Assembly: GCA_050250575.1 (NCBI GenBank)
Contig: JBFWOJ010000020.1
Span: 1-64,000, forward strand
Direction: 5' to 3'
Length of the DNA stretch: 64,000 nt
From: SHVO01 sp050250575
GTDB taxonomy: Bacteria; Pseudomonadota; Alphaproteobacteria; Rhodospirillales; Rhodospirillaceae
Position numbers and translations under genes: made by a program
Shown here: in pieces, positions 16,631-25,132 of the stretch
Position numbering within the stretch: the stretch's first letter is position 1
Layout: the number at the start of each line of letters is the position of its first letter
Notes under the pieces: model-generated
Seen by the model: the letters and a program-made list of their open reading frames with translations, nothing else
Told to the model about the DNA's origin: nothing
The model's database searches: none

Positions 16631-17836
16631 CTAGGCAAGCAGGTTCAGGCTCGCCTGCGCGAACGGACTGTCGATGAAGCCGGCGAAGGCGTTCAGGTAA
16701 TTCGACTGTTGCGCCGAGAGGTTCTGAAGGTTTGTCAGCATGGCTTGGTACTGCTGGGCCGCCTTCATCCGCACCTCTTGCATCTGCTCCATCTGTTCGA
16801 GCTGGACCGCGCCGGACTGTTTGGTCAGCTCGTCAAGCGCGCGGTCGACCTTGCGCTGGTCGATGGTGGTCTGGGCCACCGAACGTTCAAGCGCGCCGCT
16901 CGCAAGGGTGATGTTCACTTCGGCGGCCGTGATGTCCTTGAACGCCCGGGTACGGTCGGCGTCGGTCGCGAAGTCGTTGTAGAACCAGGCCTGCATCAGC
17001 CCGTTGCCGTGGCGCTTCAAGGTCCCCGTCACGGTGATCGGCGCTTCGTGCGGCACGATGCTGATCTTTACCGTGATGGCGTTGGTCTGGCTATTGTAGC
17101 TGACCAGTTCAAGGCCGTTGCGCGTCGAGGTCGCCTTGCGGATTTCGATACCGCCGGTGGTGTACTTCTGTGCTTCGCCGCCCAGCGCGGAATAGGCCTC
17201 GATCAGGTCCGAGCCCAGATCGGGGATCCAGACCGTCCCATCGTTGGCTTCGATGCGCCAGTCGCTGCCGGCATAAGTGCCCGTCAACTGCGTGAAACCG
17301 ACGCCAAGGTCGTTGCGGTATTCGATCTGGTTGGGGGTGTAGTCCAGCCGATTGATGCTGCCGATCAGGTTGAAGGCCTTGCCGCCGCTGTCGGCTTCGT
17401 TGTTGATCTGTGTAACCTGGGTGTTGAACAGGTCCTTGTAGAAATCGAGATCCTCTTCCGTGCCGGCGACGCTGCCGCGCATCAGAAGCAGCGTTTCATT
17501 GATCTTGGCGATGCTGTCCCGACCGTTGTCGACCGCGATCTGAGCATTGTTGACCTGGGCTTTGACCGCGATCCAGCGTTCGTTCTGGACATTGATCGCT
17601 TCGCGCTTCTGGGTCGCGACTTCTTCGATGGCGGTCTGCTGGTCGACCAGGCGCTGGTTGGCGGTTGCCTTCATCTGGTTGATGAGGGACGTGGTCGTCG
17701 AACTGATGTCGCCGAGAAGCGCGCTGGTCCCGTCCGAGTTGAAGGCGCCCAGCACCGACGCGCCGGCGGATCCGGCGGTCCCGAACAAGGCGGACCCGGT
17801 CACGCTGATGGGGATGCTGGAAAGAAGGCCGACCAT
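16631..17836 (-). CDS. Unrecognised protein at head of hook cluster
   Basis: 401 residues from the ATG at 17834-17836 (GAGGAG three bases before; an upstream start would add 29 poorly conserved-looking residues). There is no signal peptide. The N-terminus is Ser/Gly/Ala-rich, then a Gln/Ala/Val helical stretch (about 45-115) suggests a coiled coil. A central beta-rich part (about 150-290) includes TGTYAGSDWRIEANDGTVWI. The C-terminus (330-401) is again helical with LEQMEQMQEVRMKAAQQYQA. Helical ends with a beta centre recall axial flagellar proteins, but no family is recognised. It sits just upstream of fliK on the same strand. Confidence 0.75.
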   Translation of the reverse strand: MVGLLSSIPISVTGSALFGTAGSAGASVLGAFNSDGTSALLGDISSTTTSLINQMKATANQRLVDQQTAIEEVATQKREAINVQNERWIAVKAQVNNAQIAVDNGRDSIAKINETLLLMRGSVAGTEEDLDFYKDLFNTQVTQINNEADSGGKAFNLIGSINRLDYTPNQIEYRNDLGVGFTQLTGTYAGSDWRIEANDGTVWIPDLGSDLIEAYSALGGEAQKYTTGGIEIRKATSTRNGLELVSYNSQTNAITVKISIVPHEAPITVTGTLKRHGNGLMQAWFYNDFATDADRTRAFKDITAAEVNITLASGALERSVAQTTIDQRKVDRALDELTKQSGAVQLEQMEQMQEVRMKAAQQYQAMLTNLQNLSAQQSNYLNAFAGFIDSPFAQASLNLLA

Positions 17837-17953
17837 GATCTCCTCGGGTTCTGCCCCTACGCCCGTCCGTTCGGGACGCGCGGGTGACTTTCGGCAAGGC
17901 TCACCTGCGGCGCCTTTTAGCACGCCGCTGAGAGTTTTCCAATTTTGGAGCTT

Positions 17954-19828
17954 TTAGGAGGAACCTTGAAGAAGCGTTAACGCCGCGCGCACCCGCCACA
18001 TCAGTTCGTCCCAGTCGCCAGATTCCTGCTGCCGGAACAGGCGCATGGAGGGATACCAGGGTGTATCCTCGCGGCCGAGCAGCCAGCGGTAGTCGGGCAT
18101 CTTGGGGATCAGCACCCACACGGGGATATCGAGGGCGCCCGCGAGGTGAATCGCCGCGGTATCCACGCCGATCACCAGATCGAGCTGGGAGATCACTGCG
18201 GCGGTGTCGGCGAAATCGGCGACCTTGCCGTCGCAGGCGAACACCAGCCGGCCCGCGGGCAGGTCTTTGATCTCCTCGGCCTTGTGCCCCACCTGAAGGC
18301 TGACGAAATCCGCGAGCGTCTCTTCCATCAGCGGCGCGAAGGTGCGCGCCGGCATGGTGCGGCGGCGGTCGATCTTGTTGTCCCGCGAGCCCGCCCATAC
18401 CAGCCCGATCCGGCGCCGGCGGGTTTTAGGGAGGGTAAGTCCAGCGGGAACAACGCTGGGCGGGCTCAAGTAAGGCACCTTGGCCGGCACCGTTTCCACC
18501 GTGGTGCCGAAGATATGCGGCAGGCTCATGAGCGGTGCGTGGGCATCGAACGGCGGCAGCGCCGCTCCGGCCGGAATCACCTCGTCGACGTCTTTGAGCG
18601 TCTTGAACAGTGCGGCGAGGGGCTCGGGGCATTCCAGCAGAAGGCGGCTGCAGCGCGCCCTCGCGTCCTTCACATACCGCACGAACTGTATGGCGTCGCC
18701 AAATCCTTGTTCCGCGTGCAACAGAAGCGTTCCCGCCTTGCCGGCGACCCATTGCGGGGCGGAGAAGGTGCGCCGCTTGGAACTGAAATGCCGCATCCGC
18801 CAGCGCCATTCATACTCGCGCCACCCCTCGCGCCATTTGCCGCTCAGCAGCAGCACCCACGCGAGGTTGTAGTGCGCCTCCGCATTCTGGGGCGAAAGCG
18901 CGATGGCTTTGCGGATCGTGGATTCGGCTTCGGCCACGTCCCCCATATCGAGCTGAGCAACGCCAAGGTTTGTCCAGGCGTCGGCATGCGTTGGGGCGCG
19001 CATGATCACGTCGCGGAAGAGGACGACGGCTTCTTGCGGGCGATCGTGCGCGGTCAGGAAGATCGCAAGATTGCAGCGATGCTCGACCGAGCTCGGAGCG
19101 AGCGCAACGGCTTCTCGCAAGTGCCGCTCCGCCGCGTCGATGTCCTTCAATTCGGTGAGGGCGTTGCCCAGGTTGCCGTGGGTGAGCGGCTCTTTGGGCG
19201 CGAGGGCGAGGGCTTCGCGGTATATCTTCACCGCTTCCGCCGTGCGTCCTTGGGCGCGGACGACGACGCCTAGATCGTTGAGCACATGAGCGTCGTGAGG
19301 CGACAATTTGCGCGCCTGCAACAGACTCTGCTCGGCGAGCGCCGGCCTTCCTTGCGCGCGCTCCTCCTGACCCTTCGCGGTCCACACATCGGCGCGCTCG
19401 GGAAAGATCTCGGTGGCCTCCGTGAGAATTTTCAAGGCTTCCGCGCGCCGGTTCAGCTTCGCGAGGGCCCGGGCCAGATGGATGCGCGGCTCAGCGATCT
19501 TCGGCGTGCGGTTCGCGGCGTCGAGGAATTGAGCGGCGGCCTCGTGCACCTTGCCGAGCTTCATCAGCGCAAGGCCGAGGCTAGTGCGGTAGACAGCGTT
19601 TTCGGGCGCGATCTGCAGGCAGGTCGCGAGGAACGGCAGCGCCTTACCTGCAACCCCTTGGTCGATCGCGATCAGGGCCAACCCGTGCAGCGCGGCGGGA
19701 TTCCGCGGCGATTGCGCCAAGACACTCTTATATCTATCGCGGGCCCGGTCGAGGGCGCCCGCGGCATGGAGGCGGATGGCGTCCTCCAAAGCGGCGGGGA
19801 CCGAAGCGGCAACGAGGTCTTGCGTCAT
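17954..19828 (-). CDS. TPR protein fused to GT9-like glycosyltransferase
   Basis: 624 residues, cytoplasmic. About nine tetratricopeptide repeats (20-330), for example AEAHYNLAWVLLLSGKWREG and HVLNDLGVVVRAQGRTAEAV, precede a GT-B domain of the heptosyltransferase type. Its conserved parts are GKAGTLLLHAEQGFGDAIQF, RRRRIGLVWAGSRDNKIDRR and VIGVDTAAIHLAGALDIPVW (about 552-571). The architecture matches transferases proposed to modify flagellin, such as FlmG of Caulobacter. It is divergent from a paralogue starting 26 bases away, and its 3' end faces the hook cluster. Substrate and donor are not known. Confidence 0.85.
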   Translation of the reverse strand: MTQDLVAASVPAALEDAIRLHAAGALDRARDRYKSVLAQSPRNPAALHGLALIAIDQGVAGKALPFLATCLQIAPENAVYRTSLGLALMKLGKVHEAAAQFLDAANRTPKIAEPRIHLARALAKLNRRAEALKILTEATEIFPERADVWTAKGQEERAQGRPALAEQSLLQARKLSPHDAHVLNDLGVVVRAQGRTAEAVKIYREALALAPKEPLTHGNLGNALTELKDIDAAERHLREAVALAPSSVEHRCNLAIFLTAHDRPQEAVVLFRDVIMRAPTHADAWTNLGVAQLDMGDVAEAESTIRKAIALSPQNAEAHYNLAWVLLLSGKWREGWREYEWRWRMRHFSSKRRTFSAPQWVAGKAGTLLLHAEQGFGDAIQFVRYVKDARARCSRLLLECPEPLAALFKTLKDVDEVIPAGAALPPFDAHAPLMSLPHIFGTTVETVPAKVPYLSPPSVVPAGLTLPKTRRRRIGLVWAGSRDNKIDRRRTMPARTFAPLMEETLADFVSLQVGHKAEEIKDLPAGRLVFACDGKVADFADTAAVISQLDLVIGVDTAAIHLAGALDIPVWVLIPKMPDYRWLLGREDTPWYPSMRLFRQQESGDWDELMWRVRAALTLLQGSS

Positions 19829-19854
19829 CTCTCACTCGAATGATATCGCGGATC

Positions 19855-21408
19855 ATGCCCGACTCAGGCAAAGAGCGCGAGATCATTGGCGGTCTGCTCG
19901 ACGACGCCGCGGCTGCGTTCGATCGGGGCGCGGTCGGAAAAGCGCGCGCGCTGCTCTCGGGTATTCTTCGCCTCCACCCCGACGATGCGACGGCGTTGCG
20001 CCGCCTGGCGGAGATCGAGATCAACGGCGGCGATCCGCAAGTCGCCCTTGCGCTGTTCAAGCGCGCCGGCGACACCACTCTCGATGCGGGACTTTGTCAC
20101 GGCATTGCTACCGCATTGCGGCTCATGGGTGACGGCAAGGGGTTCCGCCTCGCACTCGACGCCGCCCTTCGCATCAATGTGAACTACCCGCCCGCGCTCT
20201 ACGACCTCGCGGTTCTGCATCAGCAGAACAAGGACTATGCTGCCGCTCAGCGCGCCTATCAGCGGCTGGTCGCCGGCGGCACCAAGGATGCCGACACGCT
20301 GTTCAACGCCGGCGTCGTGGCATTCAAACGCGGCGACCTGATCGCCGCCGAGCGTTGGTTCCACGCCAGCGCCATCGTCGATCCCAAGGCGCCGCGGCCC
20401 TACATCAATCTGGCGATGATCTACCGCACGTGGGGCTACCTCGAGCAAGCGCGGGCGTGTCTCGAACGCGCGATCGTCCTTGCACCCGACAATGCCGACG
20501 CGCACTGGAACTATGCCAACGCGCTGCTCGTCTCGGGCATGTTCGAGAAAGGCTTCGCCGCATATGAGTGGCGTTTCCGGCGGTCGGGCCGCGAGGAGCG
20601 CAAACCTGGTATTCCGCGCTGGCAGGGCGAAGCCCTCGCTGGACGCACCTTGCTGCTCACGCTCGAGCAGGGCCTCGGCGATGCGATCCACTTCGTGCGC
20701 TTTGCGGACCAGGCGGCGGCGCGCGGCGCGCGCGTCGTGATCGAGTGCCATCCCGGGCTCGAAGAACTTCTTGCCACGGCAAAGGGCGTCGCGGCGGCCG
20801 TGACGGCCGGAACGCGGGTTCCGGACGCGAGCGTGTATCTCCCGCTCATGAGCCTGCCGCACGTTCTCGGAACAACCGTCGATACGATTCCGGCTGACGT
20901 TCCTTATCTGCGCGTGCCGCATGGCGCACCGGCCATGGCGTTGCGTGAAGGGGGGCTGAGGGTGGGCCTTGTCTGGAGGGGCAACCCCAAGCACGAGGCC
21001 GATGACAAGCGGTCGGTGGCGTTGGAGATCCTCGCCCCGCTTTTTGCCGTGCCGGGCGTCGCGTGGTTCAGTTTGCAGGTCGGCGCAACCGACGTCCTGG
21101 AGCCGCGGATCGTCGATCTCGCGCCTCAGCTTCGGGATTTTGCCGCGACCGCGGCGGCTGTCTCCGCGCTCGACCTCGTGATTTCCGTGGACACGGCCGT
21201 CGCCCATCTCGCCGGCGCGCTCGGCAAGCCGGTATGGACTCTGATCGCCGAGGCTAACGACTGGCGCTGGTTGTCCCGTCGCAGCGACACGCCGTGGTAT
21301 CCCACCATGCGTCTGTTCCGCCAGCGCCGCGGACGCAACTGGCAGCCGGCTCTCACGGAAATGGCCGGCGAACTGCACAAGTGGGCCTCCTCTGGCGCAC
21401 GCGGTTAG
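19855..21408 (+). CDS. TPR protein fused to GT9-like glycosyltransferase (paralogue)
   Basis: 517 residues from the ATG at 19855; another ATG at 19840 would add five residues and neither has a strong ribosome site. TPRs occupy about 10-225 (ARPYINLAMIYRTWGYLEQA and DADTLFNAGVVAFKRGDLIA are clear). The GT9-like domain follows, with LLLTLEQGLGDAIHFVRFAD, GLRVGLVWRGNPKHEADDKR and VISVDTAVAHLAGALGKPVW. It shares the C-terminal WYPTMRLFRQ ending with the divergent gene, so the two arose by duplication and inversion. htrA follows after 22 bases. Confidence 0.85.
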   Translation: MPDSGKEREIIGGLLDDAAAAFDRGAVGKARALLSGILRLHPDDATALRRLAEIEINGGDPQVALALFKRAGDTTLDAGLCHGIATALRLMGDGKGFRLALDAALRINVNYPPALYDLAVLHQQNKDYAAAQRAYQRLVAGGTKDADTLFNAGVVAFKRGDLIAAERWFHASAIVDPKAPRPYINLAMIYRTWGYLEQARACLERAIVLAPDNADAHWNYANALLVSGMFEKGFAAYEWRFRRSGREERKPGIPRWQGEALAGRTLLLTLEQGLGDAIHFVRFADQAAARGARVVIECHPGLEELLATAKGVAAAVTAGTRVPDASVYLPLMSLPHVLGTTVDTIPADVPYLRVPHGAPAMALREGGLRVGLVWRGNPKHEADDKRSVALEILAPLFAVPGVAWFSLQVGATDVLEPRIVDLAPQLRDFAATAAAVSALDLVISVDTAVAHLAGALGKPVWTLIAEANDWRWLSRRSDTPWYPTMRLFRQRRGRNWQPALTEMAGELHKWASSGARG

Positions 21409-21430
21409 CCGTTCCTACATGGGGCCCATC

Positions 21431-22411
21431 ATGCCCCTCGATACCGTCGCTTCTCTCAATCCTGACGCCGCCCTCTTCGACGCCTACAGTCAAAGCGTGG
21501 TCGCCGCCGTCGAGCGCGTCGCGCCCGCGGTCGCGCATCTGCGCGTGCGCGGAAAGCGCCAAGGTCGTGAGGCGGAGGGCTCCGGGTCCGGTTTCCTGTT
21601 CACGCCGGACGGCTACATGGTCACGAACTCTCACGTAGTGCATCAGGATGGCGGCGGCGCGCCGTTGCTGCGGGCGACATTCCCCGACGGCGGTGAATTT
21701 CCCGCTTATCTCGTCGGCGACGATCCGGATACCGACCTCGCCGTGATCCAAGTCCACGGCGCCGCACTCCCAGCGCTCAATTTCGCTGATTCTTCCCATC
21801 TCAAGGTCGGCCAGCTCGCCATCGCCGTCGGCAACCCGCTCGGCTTCGAATGCACCGTCACCGCGGGCGTCATCAGCGCGCTGGGTCGCGCCCTGCGCGG
21901 CCAGTCCGGCCGGCAGATCGACGACGTCCTGCAGACCGACGCCGCGCTCAATCCGGGCAACTCGGGCGGTCCGCTGGTCGATAGCAAGGGCGGCGTGATC
22001 GGCGTCAACACCGCCACGATTTTGGGGGCGCAGGGCCTGTGCTTCGCCGTGTCCGCCAACACCGCGCTCTTCGTCGCGACCCAGATTTTGCGTCACGGCG
22101 TGGTGCGCCGCAGCCACCTGGGCGTCGCCGCACAGACCACCGGCATTCCGCGCCGGATCGTGCGCGCGCTCGAACGCGGCCCGGAAACCGCGGCCCGTAT
22201 CTTCAAGGTTGAAACCGGCGGCCCGGGCGATTTGGCGGGACTGATGTCCGGTGATCTTTTATTGACGCTTGATGAACACGCCGTCACCGGCGTCGATCAT
22301 CTGCACCGCCTGCTGGGTGCCGAGCGCATCGGAGACGCCGTTGCATTGACGGTGCTGCGGCATGGCAAGGTGGTGACCGTGAACGCGACGCTTACGGAAC
22401 GGCCCCACTAA
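21431..22411 (+). CDS. HtrA/DegP-family serine protease without signal peptide
   Basis: 326 residues from the ATG at 21431. The trypsin-like domain has the full triad: His in TNSHVVHQD (about residue 68), Asp in DPDTDLAVI (about 102) and Ser in NPGNSGGPLVD (about 178). One C-terminal PDZ domain follows (FKVETGGPGDLAGLMSGDLL). DegP and DegS are normally exported or membrane anchored; here the protein begins with polar residues and no hydrophobic segment, so it looks cytoplasmic. It is in a likely operon with the TPR-GT9 gene and two unknown genes. Confidence 0.9.
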   Translation: MPLDTVASLNPDAALFDAYSQSVVAAVERVAPAVAHLRVRGKRQGREAEGSGSGFLFTPDGYMVTNSHVVHQDGGGAPLLRATFPDGGEFPAYLVGDDPDTDLAVIQVHGAALPALNFADSSHLKVGQLAIAVGNPLGFECTVTAGVISALGRALRGQSGRQIDDVLQTDAALNPGNSGGPLVDSKGGVIGVNTATILGAQGLCFAVSANTALFVATQILRHGVVRRSHLGVAAQTTGIPRRIVRALERGPETAARIFKVETGGPGDLAGLMSGDLLLTLDEHAVTGVDHLHRLLGAERIGDAVALTVLRHGKVVTVNATLTERPH

Positions 22412-22433
22412 CTGCTTGCGTTCGTTGTTCCGG

Positions 22434-22470
22434 CTGTCATCCTGGGCGTAGCCAGGGATCAAGGCCGCGC
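22434..22470. repeat. Possible degenerate palindromic intergenic element
   Basis: The stretch GTCATCCTGGGCGTAGCCAG (starting at 22437) has a CCTGG-N6-CCAGG stem (22441-22456). It resembles the GTCATCCT...GGAT-type palindromic repeats of alphaproteobacterial genomes and the larger hairpin at 61297-61347. Only this weak copy is visible locally. Confidence 0.3.
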
Positions 22471-22492
22471 GTAACGCTCTTTGTTGGGGGCC

Positions 22493-23140
22493 ATGAGCGA
22501 CGACATTCCGATCGTCTTTGCCGAGGAACTGCGGCGCGCCGCCGGTGCGCCCGCGCCGACGGCTGTGTTCCTTTCCGGCGGCTCGGTGTCGCAAATGCAG
22601 CAGTACGCCGCCGGCGGCTGGACGGTACTGGCGGCGCCGGGCTTTCGCTCCGACGCCAAGATAGATCTGGCTGAGGTGCCCGCCGCGTCCCGGCCCGAAG
22701 CGTCGATTGCGGCGTGTACGTTGCTTTCGTGCGAGGCGAAGTTCCTGCCTGCCAACGCGGCCGATCATATCAAGCGCTGGCAGCCCGTCTTCCTCAAGTT
22801 CAACTGTGCCTTCTACGACATTTCCGACGCCTCCGGGCTCGCTCAGTCCATCGCCGGCCTCGGGTACATTCCCTTGGTCGCGCTGTGGCGCGACGACAAT
22901 AGTTTCGGATACCGCACTATTTCGAACTTCGGTCCGCTCTCGATTTTCCCCAACCTGGAATGGGATCGCACCAATCTGATCGGCGTGCGCGATCCGGCCA
23001 TGGCCCACACCTTGCTCACGATCGCGCGGCTTTACGTGGCCGAAGAGCGGCGCATCGTCGACCTGCGCGTCGCCAATGCCATCCGCAACGACTATATCGC
23101 CCGGCTCGAAGATGCGCTGCAGGCGCACCAGGCATCATGA
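22493..23140 (+). CDS. Hypothetical protein in glycosyltransferase operon
   Basis: 215 residues from the ATG at 22493; GTTGGGGGCC upstream gives a weak ribosome site. No signal peptide or membrane segment. The C-terminal half (FLKFNCAFYDISDASGLAQS through NLEWDRTNLIGVRD) loosely recalls the end of FkbM-type methyltransferases, but the SAM-binding glycine motif is not evident, so no function is assigned. Its stop overlaps the next start (ATGA), which indicates translational coupling to the small membrane protein that follows. Confidence 0.65.
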   Translation: MSDDIPIVFAEELRRAAGAPAPTAVFLSGGSVSQMQQYAAGGWTVLAAPGFRSDAKIDLAEVPAASRPEASIAACTLLSCEAKFLPANAADHIKRWQPVFLKFNCAFYDISDASGLAQSIAGLGYIPLVALWRDDNSFGYRTISNFGPLSIFPNLEWDRTNLIGVRDPAMAHTLLTIARLYVAEERRIVDLRVANAIRNDYIARLEDALQAHQAS

Positions 23141-23364
23141 GCTTCACTAGCTACATCGCTTACGGCTTCATCGCCGCCGCCTTCGTGACGTTCTTTGTGA
23201 TGGCGACGATCATGTACGGTCAGTTCGTATTGCGCGCCTGGCGGCCGTTTTTCATGTCGCTCGCCGTTCTGCTGATCTTGCTTACGATCATGAAGCGCGC
23301 GACGGACATCGTGACCGCCGAGCGCGCCGAGCGAGAGCAGTTCGCTCCGGCCGCAACGCCCTAG
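23137..23364 (+). CDS. Small membrane protein coupled to upstream gene
   Basis: 75 residues starting MSFTSYIAYGFIAAAFVTFF at the ATG 23137-23139, overlapping the previous stop by the ATGA arrangement. Two hydrophobic helices (about 6-28 and 38-52) are followed by a short charged tail, TAERAEREQ. Its stop overlaps the 3' end of the convergent GT41-like gene by four bases. No family recognised; it may anchor or pair with the upstream protein. Confidence 0.65.
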   Translation: MSFTSYIAYGFIAAAFVTFFVMATIMYGQFVLRAWRPFFMSLAVLLILLTIMKRATDIVTAERAEREQFAPAATP

Positions 23365-25121
23365 GTCACGGTTCTCGTTTTCTTCCTCAGTCCCGCGAGC
23401 AGGATCTCGCCGACCTCATCGCCGATGCCCTTGCCGCCGAGGTGGTGGTGGCGCACGGTTTCCCTGACCGCATCGGCGATCTCGCGCCTCAGGCTATGGT
23501 CCGTCAGAAGCCGTTTGGCGACGGTGACGTAGTCCTCGGTCGACCGCGTCACCAGGATGTCGAGCCCGATCTCGCGCAGCAGCGCCGCGCTTTGCCGGCA
23601 GCGCGCGGTATGACCTTCGCGCACCACCGGAGGGCATCCGACGCCGAGCGGATCGAGCAGGGACACGGCGCCCGAGTAGGGGAAGCTGTCGAGGTACAGA
23701 TCGGCCAGCTTGAGCACGCCCAGAAGCGGCGCCCGGCTCGCCTGCGATTCGAGGACATGCAGCCGGTCGACGCCGATGCCGCGTTGGGCGAACCGCTCCT
23801 GCACGAAACGCAGGAACCCGTCCTTGTGCGGATAATGCGTCGTCCAGTTCGGATTGAAGGGATACATCACGAGGTGGGCGCTGGGCACGGCTTCGAGAAT
23901 CCGCGCCCAGGTGGTCAGCAGTTCGGGCCCGATCTTGAAGTAGTTTGCCCCGCTCGCCAGCAGCAGCGCAGCGTCCGGCACGCCGATGCGCTCGCGCGTC
24001 AGCGCTTCTGGCACCGCCGGACTGCCCGCGAAGATATAGTGGTTGGAGGAGCCCTCCACGAGGGCGAGTTCCTCGGTGTAGTCGTCCTGCGCGTCCTCGG
24101 GCTCGTTGAGCTTGCCGTTGATATAGAGATCGACCGTCGCAAGCCCCGAAGTCATGCTGCAGCAATGCATGGTGACTTGCAGCCGCGCCAGGCGCTGCGC
24201 CATCAGGAGCGTCCAAGGGAATTTCGGTGTGTTGGTGAGATTGGCGCCGGCGATCAGTACATCGAGATCCTCTCCTGCGACGATCTGCGCCGCGGCGGGC
24301 AGGTCCGCGACGGGTAAGGTCACGAAGTCGTCGGCGACGTCCTCGAAGCCGGCGCCGACGCTGGTGGCCGCCTCGTCGGGCACGAAAGCGATAACCTGGA
24401 ATCTCTCGCGGTCTAGGCCGGCGAGATGCCCGCGCATCGCAGCCACCTCGCTGATGGTGCCCGGGCAAAGCACGCCCACGCGCACCGTCGTCTCCGTGCC
24501 CAAGCGCGGCTTCGGTTTGACGTCCTGGGCCAGGCCGTGGATCTCGAGATGCTTGCGGATGAGATCTCCGCGCCGCTGCGCAAGCGCGCGCAAAGGGACA
24601 TCCTCGGCGTAGATCGACGAGGCGAGGTAGCCATCCATGAAGCCCGCCAGCACCTCGCGCTGGAACTCGAGCTCGTCGATCACCGTCACCGCCTTGTGGA
24701 TTTCGGCGACGGTGGCTTCCACGTGGGCGAGCGCACGGCGGCGCGCGCCTTCCTTGGTGAAGAACATCGGCACGGCGAGCAGCACTTTGACCACCGTGCA
24801 CAGCAACGGCGTCGGCACGTCGACGATATCGAACGCCCGCTCGATGCTTTGCGGCGGCGTGAACAGGCTGAGCGCGAGATAGGCGCTGACCTTGCGCAGC
24901 ACGTCGTGTTCGACCGAAAGGATGCGGTGGCAGCGTTCCGCGACCGCCTGGTCGCCCTTGGTCAGCGGCAGGTGCCGTACCCCGGAATTGATCATGGTCA
25001 TGATCGCGTCGCCGGCCGGGCTTCGGCACAAGGCGACCAATCGCTCGATCCGCCCTTCGAGGCAGACCTCGGCCAGGTTCAGGCGCAGCTCACGGAGTTT
25101 ACGTTCCGATTCTTGATCCAT
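23361..25121 (-). CDS. GT41-like glycosyltransferase without clear TPRs
   Basis: 586 residues from the ATG at 25119-25121 (MDQESERKLRELRLNLAEVC), 11 bases after the waaA stop. The N-terminal 200 residues are helical without a clean TPR pattern. The C-terminal half has GT-B features of the OGT/SPINDLY group: a nucleotide-binding stretch near LASGANYFKIGPELLTTWAR and DLYLDSFPYSGAVSLLDPLG with GCPPVVREG. The family histidine motif GHT is replaced by GANLTNT in the matching region, so the chemistry may differ. It belongs to an operon with waaA and a small helical protein. Confidence 0.75.
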   Translation of the reverse strand: MDQESERKLRELRLNLAEVCLEGRIERLVALCRSPAGDAIMTMINSGVRHLPLTKGDQAVAERCHRILSVEHDVLRKVSAYLALSLFTPPQSIERAFDIVDVPTPLLCTVVKVLLAVPMFFTKEGARRRALAHVEATVAEIHKAVTVIDELEFQREVLAGFMDGYLASSIYAEDVPLRALAQRRGDLIRKHLEIHGLAQDVKPKPRLGTETTVRVGVLCPGTISEVAAMRGHLAGLDRERFQVIAFVPDEAATSVGAGFEDVADDFVTLPVADLPAAAQIVAGEDLDVLIAGANLTNTPKFPWTLLMAQRLARLQVTMHCCSMTSGLATVDLYINGKLNEPEDAQDDYTEELALVEGSSNHYIFAGSPAVPEALTRERIGVPDAALLLASGANYFKIGPELLTTWARILEAVPSAHLVMYPFNPNWTTHYPHKDGFLRFVQERFAQRGIGVDRLHVLESQASRAPLLGVLKLADLYLDSFPYSGAVSLLDPLGVGCPPVVREGHTARCRQSAALLREIGLDILVTRSTEDYVTVAKRLLTDHSLRREIADAVRETVRHHHLGGKGIGDEVGEILLAGLRKKTRTVT

Positions 25122-25132
25122 ATGCGGCGAAT

